A DNA stretch of 60,000 nucleotides from Nematostella vectensis (GCF_932526225.1 NC_064048.1:8768515-8828514), one strand, 5' to 3'; positions 45,645 to 56,373 are shown, counted from the first letter of the stretch. Notes: a model not told the origin generated them from the sequence alone. Numbers and translations: made by a program.

Positions 45645-47015
45645 TTCCATTGTGATAAGGTTTCTTGATTCAACAAAAATAATCAGAAAAGAGTTTATTG
45701 GGTACTCTCTTTATGAGGAGGGTACATCAGGGGCAGCTATCAAAGATTTGATACTTAAAGCAGTTGTAAATTTGGGGCTCAGCATGAATGATTGTCGTGG
45801 CCAATGCTATGATGGGGCTGGAAATATGGCAGGTAGATTAAATGGGGCATCCTCCCTAATTATGGTTGAGCATGAGAAGGTAATCTATGTTCATTGTATG
45901 AACTATAGAATGAATTTGTGTATTGCAAACACGTTTGAGCTGCCAATGGTCAGAAATATGATGGGTTTTGTAAGGAAAATATTAGATTTTTTCAATAACT
46001 TACCCCAGCGCCAGAACCACTTGATTTTTAAGATAAGAGTGATGATGTCTGAAGCAAACCATACTGTTTTGATTGACGTGTGTAGGACCAGGTAGTTAGA
46101 GCGCATTGATGGGATGGACAGGATTGTTGAGCTGTTCTCCCCTGTCGTGGCCACGTTCGAAGACATCTCTTTGAATCAAAATGCCCCCAATAATGGCGTT
46201 TGGAATCCATCCAGTCGAACTGATGCTCAAACATTGATAAAAGCTGTCTCTTGTTTTTCATTGTCACCTTAGTTGTTGTGAAATATATCTTAGGCTTAAC
46301 TAGGCCTCTCTAAGATGCAGAAAAAAGCAATGGATTTGCTCAAAGCGAAGGATGAGCTTGCATTACTCAAATCTGTTCTAGAAGAAATGTAAAATGAGAT
46401 TGATGTTAGTCATCATGACCTCTTTGAAGAAGCTGTTGCTCTAGCTAGGCATGTCTCAGTCGAACCGAGCAAGAATAGCCCAGAGACAGGTGCATAGAAA
46501 CAATACCCCTGCAGATACACCAGAAATCTACTAAAAGAGAAATCTTACAAGAGTTTTCCTTGACCATGTTCTACAGCAGCTAGATAGTAGATTTCAAGAT
46601 GAGGTTTTTATTTGTTATAAGGGACTTTATGTAATCCCATCATTTTTTTTGGCAGAGAACCATGCTTGGAAGGATAATGTTCTTCGCAATTTTGTCAGTT
46701 TTACAGACATGATCTCCCTAACTATGCTGGTTTAGGCGCAGAAATGTTGCTTTGGGAGAGACTCTGAAAGGGACTAAATGATGGAGGGGAAGTCATCCCT
46801 GACAACATAGCTGGGGCTCTTTCAGTAGTAGACAAGGATGCTTATGCAAATATATATACCATAATGCAGATCCTCTACACCATCCCCATTTCTTCAGCAT
46901 CCTGCGAAAGGTCTTTTTCCACTTTTAGAAATCTCGAAAACTACCTCAGGAGCACAATGGCCCAGGACAGACTTGATGGTTTGGCATTGATACATGCACA
47001 CAGATCTTTTTGCTA
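45645..47015 (+). pseudogene. Decayed hAT transposase (DUF4371/ZMYM1-like)
   Basis: Pieces of a hAT-superfamily transposase lie in order but in different frames. An N-part (45652-46095) has RGQCYDGAGNMAG and YVHCMNYRMNLCIA, hallmarks of the DUF4371-type hAT RNase H-like core. Then come VELFSPVVATFEDI (about 46126), LVVVKYILGLTRPL and KDELALLKSVLEEM (46273-46390), and FLDHVLQQLDSRFQDEV (about 46555). The C-terminal dimerisation block PISSASCERSFSTFRNLEN to LALIHAHRS (46876-47008) follows. At least three frame changes and several stops (for example TAA at 46390) break it, so it cannot make the full protein. The first part of the protein, including any N-terminal zinc finger, is not found upstream. 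Confidence 0.9.
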
Positions 47016-48259
47016 ATATGCAGCCTAGGAGAATGAGAATGGCAAATATTTTAGAAGGGTAATTTTTGGTGCCACTTGGCCATTGGTGTCTCTAGAGTAC
47101 TTGTGAGTTATGTTCCACCCAGGTTTTCTTGTAATCTTTAGACTGGTGGAGAAGAGTACAGAGACAAGCCAATGTGTCAGTGGTACAGTCTTATTCCTTT
47201 TTATTCATGGTGTGAACTTAGCAACAACCTCATTCCTCAGGTATTATTACTAGAAAATTTTTTCCACTGACATAAGGATTTCACTAAGATCAAGTTTTTA
47301 TCAGCTCGGAACTCATCCGACTTATACAACTTATCTTACAGGTACAGTATAAGGTTCAAGGATTTTGCTTTTGAAATTGAATTTCATTTCATTGTTATCT
47401 TTTTTTTATTTTGTTTTATTTATATCAAGTTTTCAGCCAGAACCTTTTATGGGCAATAAGTATGATTTGATGGATCAATTTGTGTTTTGTTTATATGCTT
47501 GGAATTTTAAATAATGTGATCATTTGAACTTTTGTAGTGGCTCCCTATGATAAGTTGAAATGACCCTGCAAGAATCTACTAGGGGCAAAAAGGTATAATA
47601 TGATAAATACATTTGCGTTTTGTTTATTTGTTTGGAACCCTTAAATAATATGGTGTTTAATATATATCATTGTATATTTTTTTGTAGATGTCTCTCCCAC
47701 ATGGCTTCCCATGGTTAATTTAGATGTTCCTGTAGAAGGTAAGTCACTGAATCAATAAGATTAATAATTCAATTTTTAAAATAAGTTTGTCAAATAATCA
47801 ATCCATATTTTTTCCAGCTTCCACACAACCATCACAGATTGCTGCCTTCAGTTTCCTGGGAATGAAGGATTAAGACACATTTGATAAGTACGCTCCACTA
47901 ATATAATATCACTGTTCAACATATATTTAGCATATTTTTAAATATTGAGGGTATTTCTAAAAAAAAAATAAATATTAACCATGTAGAAAATGAGTTCATT
48001 TTAGGAACAACACAATGGCAAAATTCCCGGGGGATGGGGGAGGGAAGGCATGCTCGTGAACCCCCTAGAAGTGCACGGTGTCACTTGAACCCAGTCACTG
48101 AACATCCTGGATCCACCCCATGTTGAATGTTTTCCTTATAAAGCTTTGCTTGTCTGTACAAAAAAAAAAACGATCTAAGTTTTAGTTTTATGAGCCAACA
48201 AGACTTTGTATTGTTAGTCAGAAATATACAAGAATGCATCCATAATATAGTCGCCTAAT
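47016..48259. other. Spacer with exon-like segments
   Basis: Two similar segments preceded by TTTTGTAG occur near 47538 and 47688. The second ends GTAGAAG|GTAAGT at 47739 and is followed by TTTTTCCAG at 47819; joining gives an open frame in phase ending KD-stop at about 47873. These could be terminal exons of the decayed hAT gene or of another gene. Inference only. Confidence 0.3.
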
Positions 48260-48660
48260 ACTTTGACAAAGTGGTTTGACATTCACTGCGTTCGCTAAAT
48301 AATGAATGGTGTGAAGGATCCTTTTTAAAGCTTTTTCTCATTTAGAAAGACGGGGTGTTTTAGAGTGCATATATGGTGTTTTTCAATTACATTACTATTT
48401 TACATTTGGAGATTCAAATTGAAAACACAATAATGTTTAGCTTCCCATTTTATTTTAAATTGGGCCAATTATTAATAAAAAGATCCAATTTCTAAAAAAA
48501 GGAGGCTACACATTATTGCATTTCCAATTTGAATCTCCAAATGTAAGTAATGTAATTAAAAAACACCATATCTGCACACTAAAACACCCCGTCTTTCTAA
48601 ATGAGAAAAAGCTTATAAAAAGGATTCATCACACCATTTATTATTTAAATCAAATGGTTT
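48260..48660. repeat. Family R foldback element 1
   Basis: A long inverted repeat. The left arm (about 48299-48445) runs ATGGTGTGAAGGATCC to AATAATG, and the right arm (about 48505-48645) repeats it reversed, centre near 48475. Shared blocks: AGCTTTTTCTCATTTAGAAA, GACGGGGTGTTTTAG, ACATTTGGAGATTCAAATT. Arms about 145 bp, a few mismatches. A further forward R end follows at 48645-48690. Confidence 0.88.
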
Positions 48661-48690
48661 GACATTTATTACGTTCGCTAAATAATATAT

Positions 48691-48944
48691 CAGGGTCTGG
48701 ATGGGGGGCTCTGCATGTAAGTAGCAAGATAAAATTTCCATAATTTGTCGGTAGTCAGTGAATCTAAGCTAGTCTAGTATTCGTACTTTTGTACTAAGAT
48801 TATCTCGTATAAACAAGATTAAACATTATTTTGGATTGATTTATAATTAATAACTTATTGATAATAAATTAATAATGGGTTAATAATTGACTGAAAAGTT
48901 GGTGCAACCGGAAATACAAAGTGCAGATTCTGAAATGGTCGAAT
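48691..48944. other. Short spacer
   Basis: Very AT-rich; no feature recognised. Confidence 0.4.
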
Positions 48945-49287
48945 TTAAGTAGATTGACGATGAAAGTAAAGAGTAAAGATACGGTTTTTTTCTAAATCAG
49001 AAAAAGCTTAAAAAATAGGATGCAACACACCATTTATTATTTATCGAACGCAATGAATGTCAAACCATTTGTCAAAAACTTAGGCGACTTTAATATGCAT
49101 ACATTTTTGTACATTTCTGACTAAAACAAAAAAAAGTATTGTTAACTCATAAAAATAGAACTCAGAAAAGGAGGTTTGGGTTGATCATTCGTTTCAAGTG
49201 CATATAACGAGACCCCTTTCACGAAACACGTTGAAATGGCATATTTCGTCTTTTGAATATGTTCTGATGCCTAAATTATCCATTTAA

Positions 49288-50942
49288 GGGTGTTCGGAAG
49301 TTAGGTTGCTAGGGAAATTTTGAACTACCGTAGATTTGTTAGAAAAAAGAGTTTTACTGCTGAAATTGGTCAAGTGGACTAGTGACTCATCCGGCTACAT
49401 ATTGATGACGTCATTAGGTGACTTCAATGGATGACGTCATTACAGCAGAAAAAAACGTTTATTTGCCTTTCCTTTAATTTTTTTCAGAGTTTTATTGTTT
49501 CTTTATAAACAAACCTGAGCATGGATTTGAAAATATATTGAAAAATCAATTTTTTACACCAATTAATGTGCAAGCCATTGGGGTATTTTGGTCATATGAT
49601 TTTCATTTTGACCGGTATGCCTTAATCCATGCTCAGCTTTAACAAAAAAAGGGTAAACAATATATACGTACAAAAAATTGTCACGATTTCAAAAATTTAA
49701 GGTGCCATTTTTACCTTTTTTTTTGTGCGACCGGAAGTCGTTTTTAAGGCATGCGCTGTGGCCCAGACTATTTTGAGGCGCAGCTGCATAGCCACAAATC
49801 TAGTGCACGGCGCTCTCCACGCTGCCATGTTTTGTTTTGGGATTTTAGCATATGAGCATGATAAATTGTATAAAAAATAATGTTACCTGTTACCGGTCCT
49901 CCTCGTGATGTGTGGCACATAGGGCCTTCACAGTGCTTTTCCACTTTTCCCTGTCTGCTGCTTTTGACCGCACCTCGTCCCAGTTCCTCCACCCCGCCTC
50001 GCCTCTCTCCCTTTCCACAGTCCTTCGCCATGTTGTTTTGGGTCTTCCCTGTTTCCTTCTGCCTTCTGGTGTCCAAGTTAATGCTACGCTGCAGTCATTT
50101 TCTCTTCCTTGTCTCAACACGTGTCCGATCATTTTCCATCGCCGTCTCTTCACTTCACTGCTCAATTGATGTACTCCAGCTCTTCTCTGTACCTCTTCAT
50201 TCGTTATATGGTCTTCCCAACTAATCTTCAATATCCTTCTCAAATATACTTCTGTTGGAATACATCTAGCAATTTATCATCTTTCTTGTTCATCTTCCAC
50301 GTCTCGCAACCGTACAATAAAACCGAAAGTACCAACGACTTGTAAAGCTTTATCTTTGTCCGTCTCATGATCTTCTTTGAATTCCATATACGTTTCAGCC
50401 TTGTACACACTCCTTGCTTTTGATAATCTATTTCTGAGATCTTTCATTCCACCACCCTCTCTGCAAACTTTTGCTCCTAGGTACGTAAACTCGCTGACGT
50501 CTTCGATTTCTTTTCCATTGATCACAATATTTCCATGCTGTTTGGCATTTATCCTTAGCATCTTCTTCTTCTCTAAGTTTATTTTCAATCCCGCTCGCCT
50601 AGCCTCGCCGTCCAGCCTTGCTGTCTTCTCCTGAATATGATGTTTTGTTGAGGAAAGCAATGCTATGTCGCCGCAAAGTCTAGATCGTCCAGTTTAGATG
50701 TAAATTTCCATCGTATTCCATTTTCTAAAAATAATAACCCCTTTAAAAAACGAGACATCTTGTTGCAAAAGGGGAAAAAATGAAACATTTTTGACCGGCG
50801 AAAAGTTTGTCAACAAACGCACGCGCGCCTTTAAAAGCCCGCCATTTTCAAACGGGAAGCGATTTTCCCCGCTTTAATTGCGAGAGCGCGAGTCGTCAGC
50901 GTAGAAACCAAGGTCGCATAACAACCTAAATTCCGAACACCC
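49288..50942. mobile_element. 1655-bp TTAA-flanked DNA element
   Basis: Ends GGGTGTTCGG...CCGAACACCC with TIR matching at 22 of 24 positions, and TTAA directly outside at 49284-49287 and 50943-50946. The empty site at 57127-57130 has a single TTAA. TTAA targeting suggests a piggyBac-type transposase in trans, though TIRs starting GGG differ from the element at 51072. No transposase is encoded. An RTE fragment is nested inside. Confidence 0.9.
49868..50730 (-). pseudogene. RTE-type non-LTR retrotransposon, 5'-truncated
   Basis: Encodes the end of the reverse transcriptase and the C-terminal region. Around 50700-50670 the LDDLDFA-x-DIALLSST stretch carries the RT F-A-D-D position with a 1-bp deletion that breaks the frame. 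It continues with the thumb (EFTYLGAKV, MKDLRNRLSKARS) to about 50280, then in another frame ISWEDHITNEEVQRRAG, RRRWKMIGHVLRQGREN, GRPKTTWRRTVERE to HEEDR-stop at 49890. Tail GGTAACAGGTAAC matches the copy at 21.9 kb. Most of the RT and the endonuclease are missing. Dead copy. Confidence 0.88.
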
Positions 50943-51071
50943 TTAAAAAGTTGCTGGGAAAAAAAATATCTGTTCCTTTGTCCCTGGAGAGACCATTCCT
51001 TTTTTCCAGCGAGCGAACTGAATCTAACAGCGAATGGAAGTTTCAGAATCAGTTTTTATTCTATAGTTTAA

Positions 51072-52072
51072 CACATTGACCCCTGAACCGGCCTGTACCG
51101 GCTTTGGGAAGTACCCACAACCCAAAAAATTCATAAATTCAAAATAAACACAACAAGATGAAGATACTCAGGCATCAGTCTAAGGGATAAATGGTCTTGC
51201 AGATATGCATCCAACCAAGGTGTTGGCATCTACTCTTAAGCCAAATAATAGCACAGGTTCTTTGACAAATCTCAAATCGAACAAGGAGAGAAAAGCAGAA
51301 TCACCCCTCTCAATAAAACGCTCAAAATACCACACAAGGGAGAGAGATCAGCAAACACAGCTCAAGACACAAATAGATACCTTTATTCTGATCCTCCAGG
51401 TACATTTCCTTGGCCTCAAAACACAATGTTCATTCCTTGAAGGATTGTACAACCACGAAAATATATTTACGTATTGCAAAGCATTCTGGGAGATCCAGGG
51501 GAAAATTCACGAGGGGAGGGCCAGTCAACACTCCTCTCCCCAAAGTCAGATGGTTTTGTAGAAGTCTTTTCACCCCGAAGCCAAACGAATCAATTCCAGG
51601 CCATACAGACCCAAAATAGAAGTGTAAACAATTTTGGAATCAATTTGGTTTCAGAAAAGACAGCATTTAGGAGAGCTGTGGTGATTCATTAGAAAATTAT
51701 TTTCTCATCCAGGCAAAGCCAAACAAGAAAAAATCATCATGAATCCACCTTTGCTTGCAAATATCCATAAGCAAAGCACTCAATTATGCCCCAAAAGACT
51801 TCATGATGTCCTGAGACACTCTCCTAATATGCTCATAGCTGTATTTTTGATGAAAAATACAAGCAACCATCAACTTGTGCTGGCTTCAGCACATCGACGA
51901 GGGATTAAAAGTGGGGACCGCAAAGCACTGTTGGAAAGCTTGGATACCGCTGACTAGGTGCAGCTGTGTTTGACTTTGACGGGCTGTATAAAACTCAGAA
52001 TAGGGGGGGAGGTATCTGTTTTCAGTCTGTTTTTTTGTAAATTCAGCTCCAAAAAAGCCAGGAGTCAATGGG
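51072..52072. mobile_element. piggyBac-like non-autonomous element, copy 2, uninterrupted
   Basis: 1001 bp between TTAA at 51068-51071 and TTAA at 52073-52076. Ends CACATTGACCCCTG and, reversed, CCCATTGACTCCTGG; subterminal CCGGCCTGTACCGG. It is the reverse-oriented sister of 24964-30043 and carries the empty retrotransposon target (GGGAG, 51488-51492). It holds open frames of 118 codons (51205-51561) and 72 codons (51739-51957), the latter unbroken in both copies with one residue changed, but neither shows a domain I recognise. Confidence 0.92.
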
Positions 52073-52076
52073 TTAA

Positions 52077-53754
52077 TCTAATATCTAAGTATTTAATCGA
52101 TATTATTGTGGCAGTTTTAAAACCTCTTTGAAATGAGTGTTTACAAAATGTGTGCGCTTTATGCCTTCCTTCGTGTCGTGCAAGACGCAAACAAAAGTGG
52201 TATCCTGTCAACATTGGGCTTTATTATATTTTCGCCTGAACATTAACTGTGATTTGTTTGAAAACCAATCTGGACGTTCTGGACGTCAATGGTGCTTTTG
52301 GCTGTGAGTTAGAAATACTTTTTGTCTCTGTGAAAAGCCTCAAAATGGCGCGTTTGCGAGTGCTTTCTCTCGCTAAGAAAAATCGTTGAGAGTTGCAGCT
52401 TCTCTTTGCCTGATCATTTGAAAGTGGAAACCTTTTCGATACCCCCATTTGCTAGGGATTGTCATTGTGGTTCTTGAGTTTTCTAGTTTTCCTTTTCTTC
52501 GCGAGAGATGCCACACACTTTTTCCTTAGCGTATTAGATATAAGATGCTGTATAAATGGTAACTCTGGCGAGTTTTACAAATCGTTAGGTATAGCTCCTG
52601 ATAATTGTGATCTATCATCCGTCGTTGCATTCGTAACGCAATCATATTTTCTTGGACGAGATTATTTTATTTTTTAATTGCTTGAAATATGATGGTTGTT
52701 TGCAGTACATGTTAGCATAAAATATCTTCCATTCGCATAAACATAATTCGCCCTAGTAAATCATTGCTTTACTGTCGAAAAGCCTTTACACAAAACGCAC
52801 TGAAACAGAAGTAATCAATACTAGCGGTTAGGATGCATGAAAGGTCCAGATAACAATACCCGGGGTGAGGGAGGTGGGGGGGTGGGGTTCTTCAAGGAAA
52901 ACAGACGGGTTTGCTCGACAGCAAAATCAATGTTAACCCTAAGGAATAGCACCGAGGGCGTAGTCAACAACAATTCTTACCCCTAAGAGATAGCAAATTG
53001 GGTGTGGTCGAAGGATCTTGTATTATTTCACAACTTGTTATGTTACCGACAATACACATCAAGAAAATTGAGCCAAAAATTGTCGTTTTTGCCAAACGCG
53101 GTCACTTCCATATAAGGAAACTAATATTCCTTATTTGGTAAATCTGCATAATTCTTGAAATTTTTAAGGTGAGGGTACCCCAGGGGCTTCGTAAACTTTA
53201 TGACTTGTAACCAGAAGAGAAAAGCAGTTACTGTGACCATCTTTAGTTAGTTGAGAATTTCTGATCAGAGCCCAACTTCTCCCTAAAAACGAGGAGAATT
53301 CATACTTTGAACATTTGAAAATTGCATTTCAAACCTCATATCTCGAAGACGAATCCATAAGAAAAAAAATACTTTTTGATATGTTGGTTTACATAAAATA
53401 AAGAACCTCTATGCAAAAATTCAAGCTTACTTATTTTGGGAAAACTTGCCATTTTTTTGCTCTGTCGGAATGAATGGCATTCTTAAGTCCTGAAAAAAAG
53501 AAAAAGTACGTTAGTTGTATTACAAACCATATCACAAGGAAAGGAGCTCTGTATAATATAAATATACTGGAATCATAACAGTATCATGTATCATGGAAAC
53601 CTTCCCTGTCCTCTTTCTTAGCCTGTTGAGGGCTTCTGTTAAATCCCCTGCCCCCCTCCCCCCACCGGTGAATTACAGATGTTAGACAGGTGTTAAATCC
53701 CCCATATGACTGCATAACCTCCCCGGTATGTCAAGCCGAACCTTCTGCAATGTT
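52077..53754. other. Spacer without a recognisable gene
   Basis: No supported exon or repeat; a G-rich tract near 52865 and a C-rich tract near 53650. Confidence 0.4.
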
Positions 53755-54190
53755 TTATCAGCTTAATGATGTGACTTAAAGAGATAATTCAAGGCCTTAT
53801 AGAATGCACTGTTCCATTGCTGTTTATATTATAAAAATGTTCAATCACTGTGAGTGACATCACTGACACTGTATTTTTTGTGAATTTTTAAAACTTTATA
53901 TTGTCATTAGACTGAAAATGTACAAGAATGTCTGCATAAAGCCGCCAAAAGTGTTGACATTCACTGCATTCGCTAAATAACGATGTAAAAGCACGAGTTG
54001 AAATATTGAGGATAAAGGAGAGTCATCCTTACATAATTATTTGAAACGAGAAATCTAAGTTGACTAGGAACAGGGCATCAGAATCTGTCTTTTTTAAGCT
54101 TTTTCTCATTTAGGAAGACGGGGCGTTTTAGTGTGCAGGTATGGTGTTTTTCAATTAAATTACACTTTAAATTTGGAGATTCAAACGCAA
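53755..54190 (+). repeat. Family R copy upstream of GPCR C, with an inserted GPCR fragment
   Basis: GTGACTTAAAGAGATAA, AAGGCCTTATAGAATGCACT, TTGACATTCACTGCATTCGC and TAAATAA, then a GPCR-derived stretch (53981-54066), then TTTTTTAAGCTTTTTCTC, AAGACGGGGCGTTTTAG and TTTGGAGATTCAAACGC. In other copies the two R parts are joined by only about 18 bp. Confidence 0.82.
53981..54066 (-). pseudogene. GPCR TM6-TM7 fragment, minus strand
   Basis: On the minus strand ATGACTCTCCTTTATC, CAACTCGTGC and AACTTAGATTTCTCG match the TM6-TM7 loop of GPCRs B and C. About 85 bp only. It lies inside the R copy that precedes GPCR C. Confidence 0.75.
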
Positions 54191-54271
54191 TTTGAATAGA
54201 TAAAAATTTAATTAGATAAAATAAGATAAATTAAATAAGATAAAAATTGGGTCTATTACTGTTTTAAGTTG

Positions 54272-54282
54272 TATATATATAG
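54272..54282 (+). promoter_or_regulatory. TATA-like site of GPCR C
   Basis: TATATATATAG 138 bp before the ATG, aligned with those of GPCRs A and B. Confidence 0.45.
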
Positions 54283-54409
54283 TTTCGAGCTCATGTCAAA
54301 TGTACTTATTAGTTTCGCCAGCATCGAGCGAACCACAGCTCATAAAACGACAAATAGAAAACTTGTTTCTCATTCTTTACCTAGAAAACTCTAAACATTC
54401 CTTAAAAAA

Positions 54410-55435
54410 ATGAATCAAACAAGCAACACTACAGCACAGTACAACATATATCATGATCACGAAAGTTTTTACAATGCAGCGATCGCGTGCCTGACGGTAC
54501 TTGGACTTTGGGCGATCATCGGGAACACCATCAGCCTAGTCGTCTTACTCAAAACGAAAAGTCTTCGACGGCGCAGATCAAACTACCTTCTTGTCAATCT
54601 GTGCATCGCCGATCTCCTTGTCGGTATCTACTGCTTGGTCAGAGTTATCCAATTACTGAGAAACATACTCTTAGGGATTTTTCCTAACGCCGCCTTTCAG
54701 GTATTCGTTACTAGTTTGGATTTTTTCTCAAGTCTTTCATCGATCAATTTTTTGGCCGCTTTATCTGTGGAGCGTCTAATTGCAGTCGCCTTTCCGTTCT
54801 ATCACCGAGGAACGGGTAAGACATTTTACGGTCTCCTGATCGGGACTCCATGGGTTATCGCCGTTATTTGTACAGTGGCGTTTTCAGTTTACGAATTTAC
54901 CCCACTAATCCCTGAGATTTTTCGTACATTGTACGTTATCTACGTCTTCTCGCCTCTTCTAATAATGTCAGCTGCCTACACCGTCATCATGATCAGATCC
55001 AGGGCGAGTCATATCCACGGACACGGAGCCCGTGAAAGATTGCGTGACAAGAAGCTTGCCGTCACGCTTCTCATTGTCACGCTGGCGTCACTAGCCACAT
55101 GGATACCCTTTAATTGTTACTGGGTCATACATAACTTAGATTTCTCGTTTTTTAATTTTACTGTAAACATCGCTCTCCTTTTTCTTCAATATTCCAACTC
55201 GTGCATTAACATCGTGGTGTACGCCTGGAGGATTCCTGAGTTCAAACAGGTTCTGTTTAGGCATAAACCTGTTGTTGCGACCATCGTGCAAGGTACACCA
55301 GGCAAATGGAATGCAGGAAGGTGTCATAGCGCACTAGCAGAGCCAATAGAAATGCACCATATACAGCGGGGAGAGCCTAACCAAATAGACGAGCAATTGG
55401 AGAATCAAGATTTGACTGACAATTTGGTGGAATAA
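54410..55435 (+). CDS. Class A GPCR, fullest copy of the trio (GPCR C)
   Basis: 341 residues, single exon. The N-terminus has NQT and NTT glycosylation sites. Landmarks: N39 (TM1), D68 (TM2), ERL (121-123) for DRY, GTPW in TM4, FSP in TM5, a full-length TM6 ending TWIP (230-233), NIVVY (267-271) for NPxxY, then RIPEF and a 60-residue tail ending in an acidic EQLENQDLTDNLVE stretch. No cysteine at the usual TM3 disulfide position or in loop 2. It is the best reference for the changes in A (TM6 and tail) and B (tail end). Likely a plasma-membrane receptor; ligand and G-protein coupling cannot be inferred, and the ERL and NI changes make constitutive or altered signalling possible. Confidence 0.94.
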   Translation: MNQTSNTTAQYNIYHDHESFYNAAIACLTVLGLWAIIGNTISLVVLLKTKSLRRRRSNYLLVNLCIADLLVGIYCLVRVIQLLRNILLGIFPNAAFQVFVTSLDFFSSLSSINFLAALSVERLIAVAFPFYHRGTGKTFYGLLIGTPWVIAVICTVAFSVYEFTPLIPEIFRTLYVIYVFSPLLIMSAAYTVIMIRSRASHIHGHGARERLRDKKLAVTLLIVTLASLATWIPFNCYWVIHNLDFSFFNFTVNIALLFLQYSNSCINIVVYAWRIPEFKQVLFRHKPVVATIVQGTPGKWNAGRCHSALAEPIEMHHIQRGEPNQIDEQLENQDLTDNLVE

Positions 55436-55507
55436 AACAACCTGGGAATATAGGAAGATTTACAAGCGCGCAAGCAGTGAAGGTCCAAATACCATACTTT
55501 TGGTAAA

Positions 55508-55513
55508 AATAAA
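55508..55513 (+). terminator. Polyadenylation signal candidate, GPCR C
   Basis: AATAAA 72 bp after the stop, in the GTAAAAATAAAG context conserved with GPCR B. Confidence 0.55.
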
Positions 55514-55574
55514 GTTGTGTTGTTTACTTGATTGTCAAATTAAAAATGCAATTTTCTCATATTTCTCCTTACAT

Positions 55575-55660
55575 CCATCTCACAATTTTTATAAATGTAA
55601 GAAGGCATTTACACGAAAATGTGTTTAGGATTTAATACAGCCCACCCATTGTCATCTGCC
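55575..55660 (+). repeat. Short dispersed repeat (pair with 31165-31250)
   Basis: CATTTACACGAAAATGTG and AGCCCACCCATTGTC shared with the first copy. Confidence 0.75.
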
Positions 55661-55739
55661 TGTGTTGCTGAAGCCTTGAATCAGCCATATTTATGTATTA
55701 ATAAAATATTCATCTCCCAAACGAAACCTTAATGAGATC

Positions 55740-56070
55740 GCCGTGTCAACACTTCGTAGAGCACGGAGTTCATAGTAAACTATCGATAAACAGTTTGGTC
55801 ATACTTAGCTAAGAGTAGTATCAATCCGTATTGCTTTTATGCTTAAAGGGACCGAGCCTACCCATAATGCTTTACTTTTGTGACAATCCTCGCCGCCAAC
55901 GTACGCATAAATACTTGCTTGATTATTAGATGGAAATGTATTTGTGCATCTAGCACTGACAATTCGTAACGAAAGCGTAAAATGTCTTTAATAATGAATT
56001 TTACTGTTGGATAAAGTAACACGAAAATACAATCTGGGAATAGGGCGAGTTTTAATCAAATCCCAAAACG
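55740..56070 (-). repeat. Dispersed repeat S, inverted relative to 35200-35520
   Basis: CATAGTAAACTATCGATAAA, GTGCATCTAGCACT and GATAAAGTAACACGAAAATA match the other copy in reverse order. Confidence 0.8.
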
Positions 56071-56280
56071 AAATGCCTATAATCTTGGACTTTCATCGTT
56101 ACATAGGGTCTTTGATATTACCAGATGGTTATTTCAAAATGCATTTCTATCTTAAACTATTCGCAACAAAAATATTATGTCATCGGCCCTTTTATAGCTT
56201 TGATTAGATACTAATAAAGCGCTGAACTCATAGCTATCATATAGTGCAGATTCTGATGCCCTCAATTGTTATTAGTTCCT

Positions 56281-56373
56281 AGTCAACTTATATTTCTCGT
56301 TTCATAATAATTATGTAGGGATGACTCTCCTTTATCTTCAATGTTCCAACTCGTGCATTAACATCGTGTGGTG
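56281..56373 (+). pseudogene. GPCR TM6-TM7 fragment, plus strand
   Basis: Contains TATTTCTCGTTTCATAAT, GATGACTCTCCTTTATC and CAACTCGTGCATTAACATCG, matching GPCRs B and C. It is the inverted partner of 53981-54066; both also share GATTCTGATGCCCT outside the GPCR homology. An R copy begins directly to its right (AAAAGAGTAATGTAA). Confidence 0.78.

Larger units (their letters stand above)
48945..51030 (-). repeat. Family R copy with extended flank, split by a TTAA element
   Basis: 48945-49287 plus 50947-51030 together match 56830-57195: CACCATTTATTATTTATCGA, AACTCATAAAAATAGAACTC, TGGCATATTTCGTC, TATGTTCTGATGCC, then after the insertion AAAAAGTTGCTG, ATCTGTTCCTT and CCAGCGAGCG. The second locus is uninterrupted. 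Confidence 0.88.

Noticed and set aside
49880-50224. Plus-strand frames over the RTE fragment
   Set aside because: They are antisense to the recognisable reverse-transcriptase and C-terminal motifs on the minus strand.
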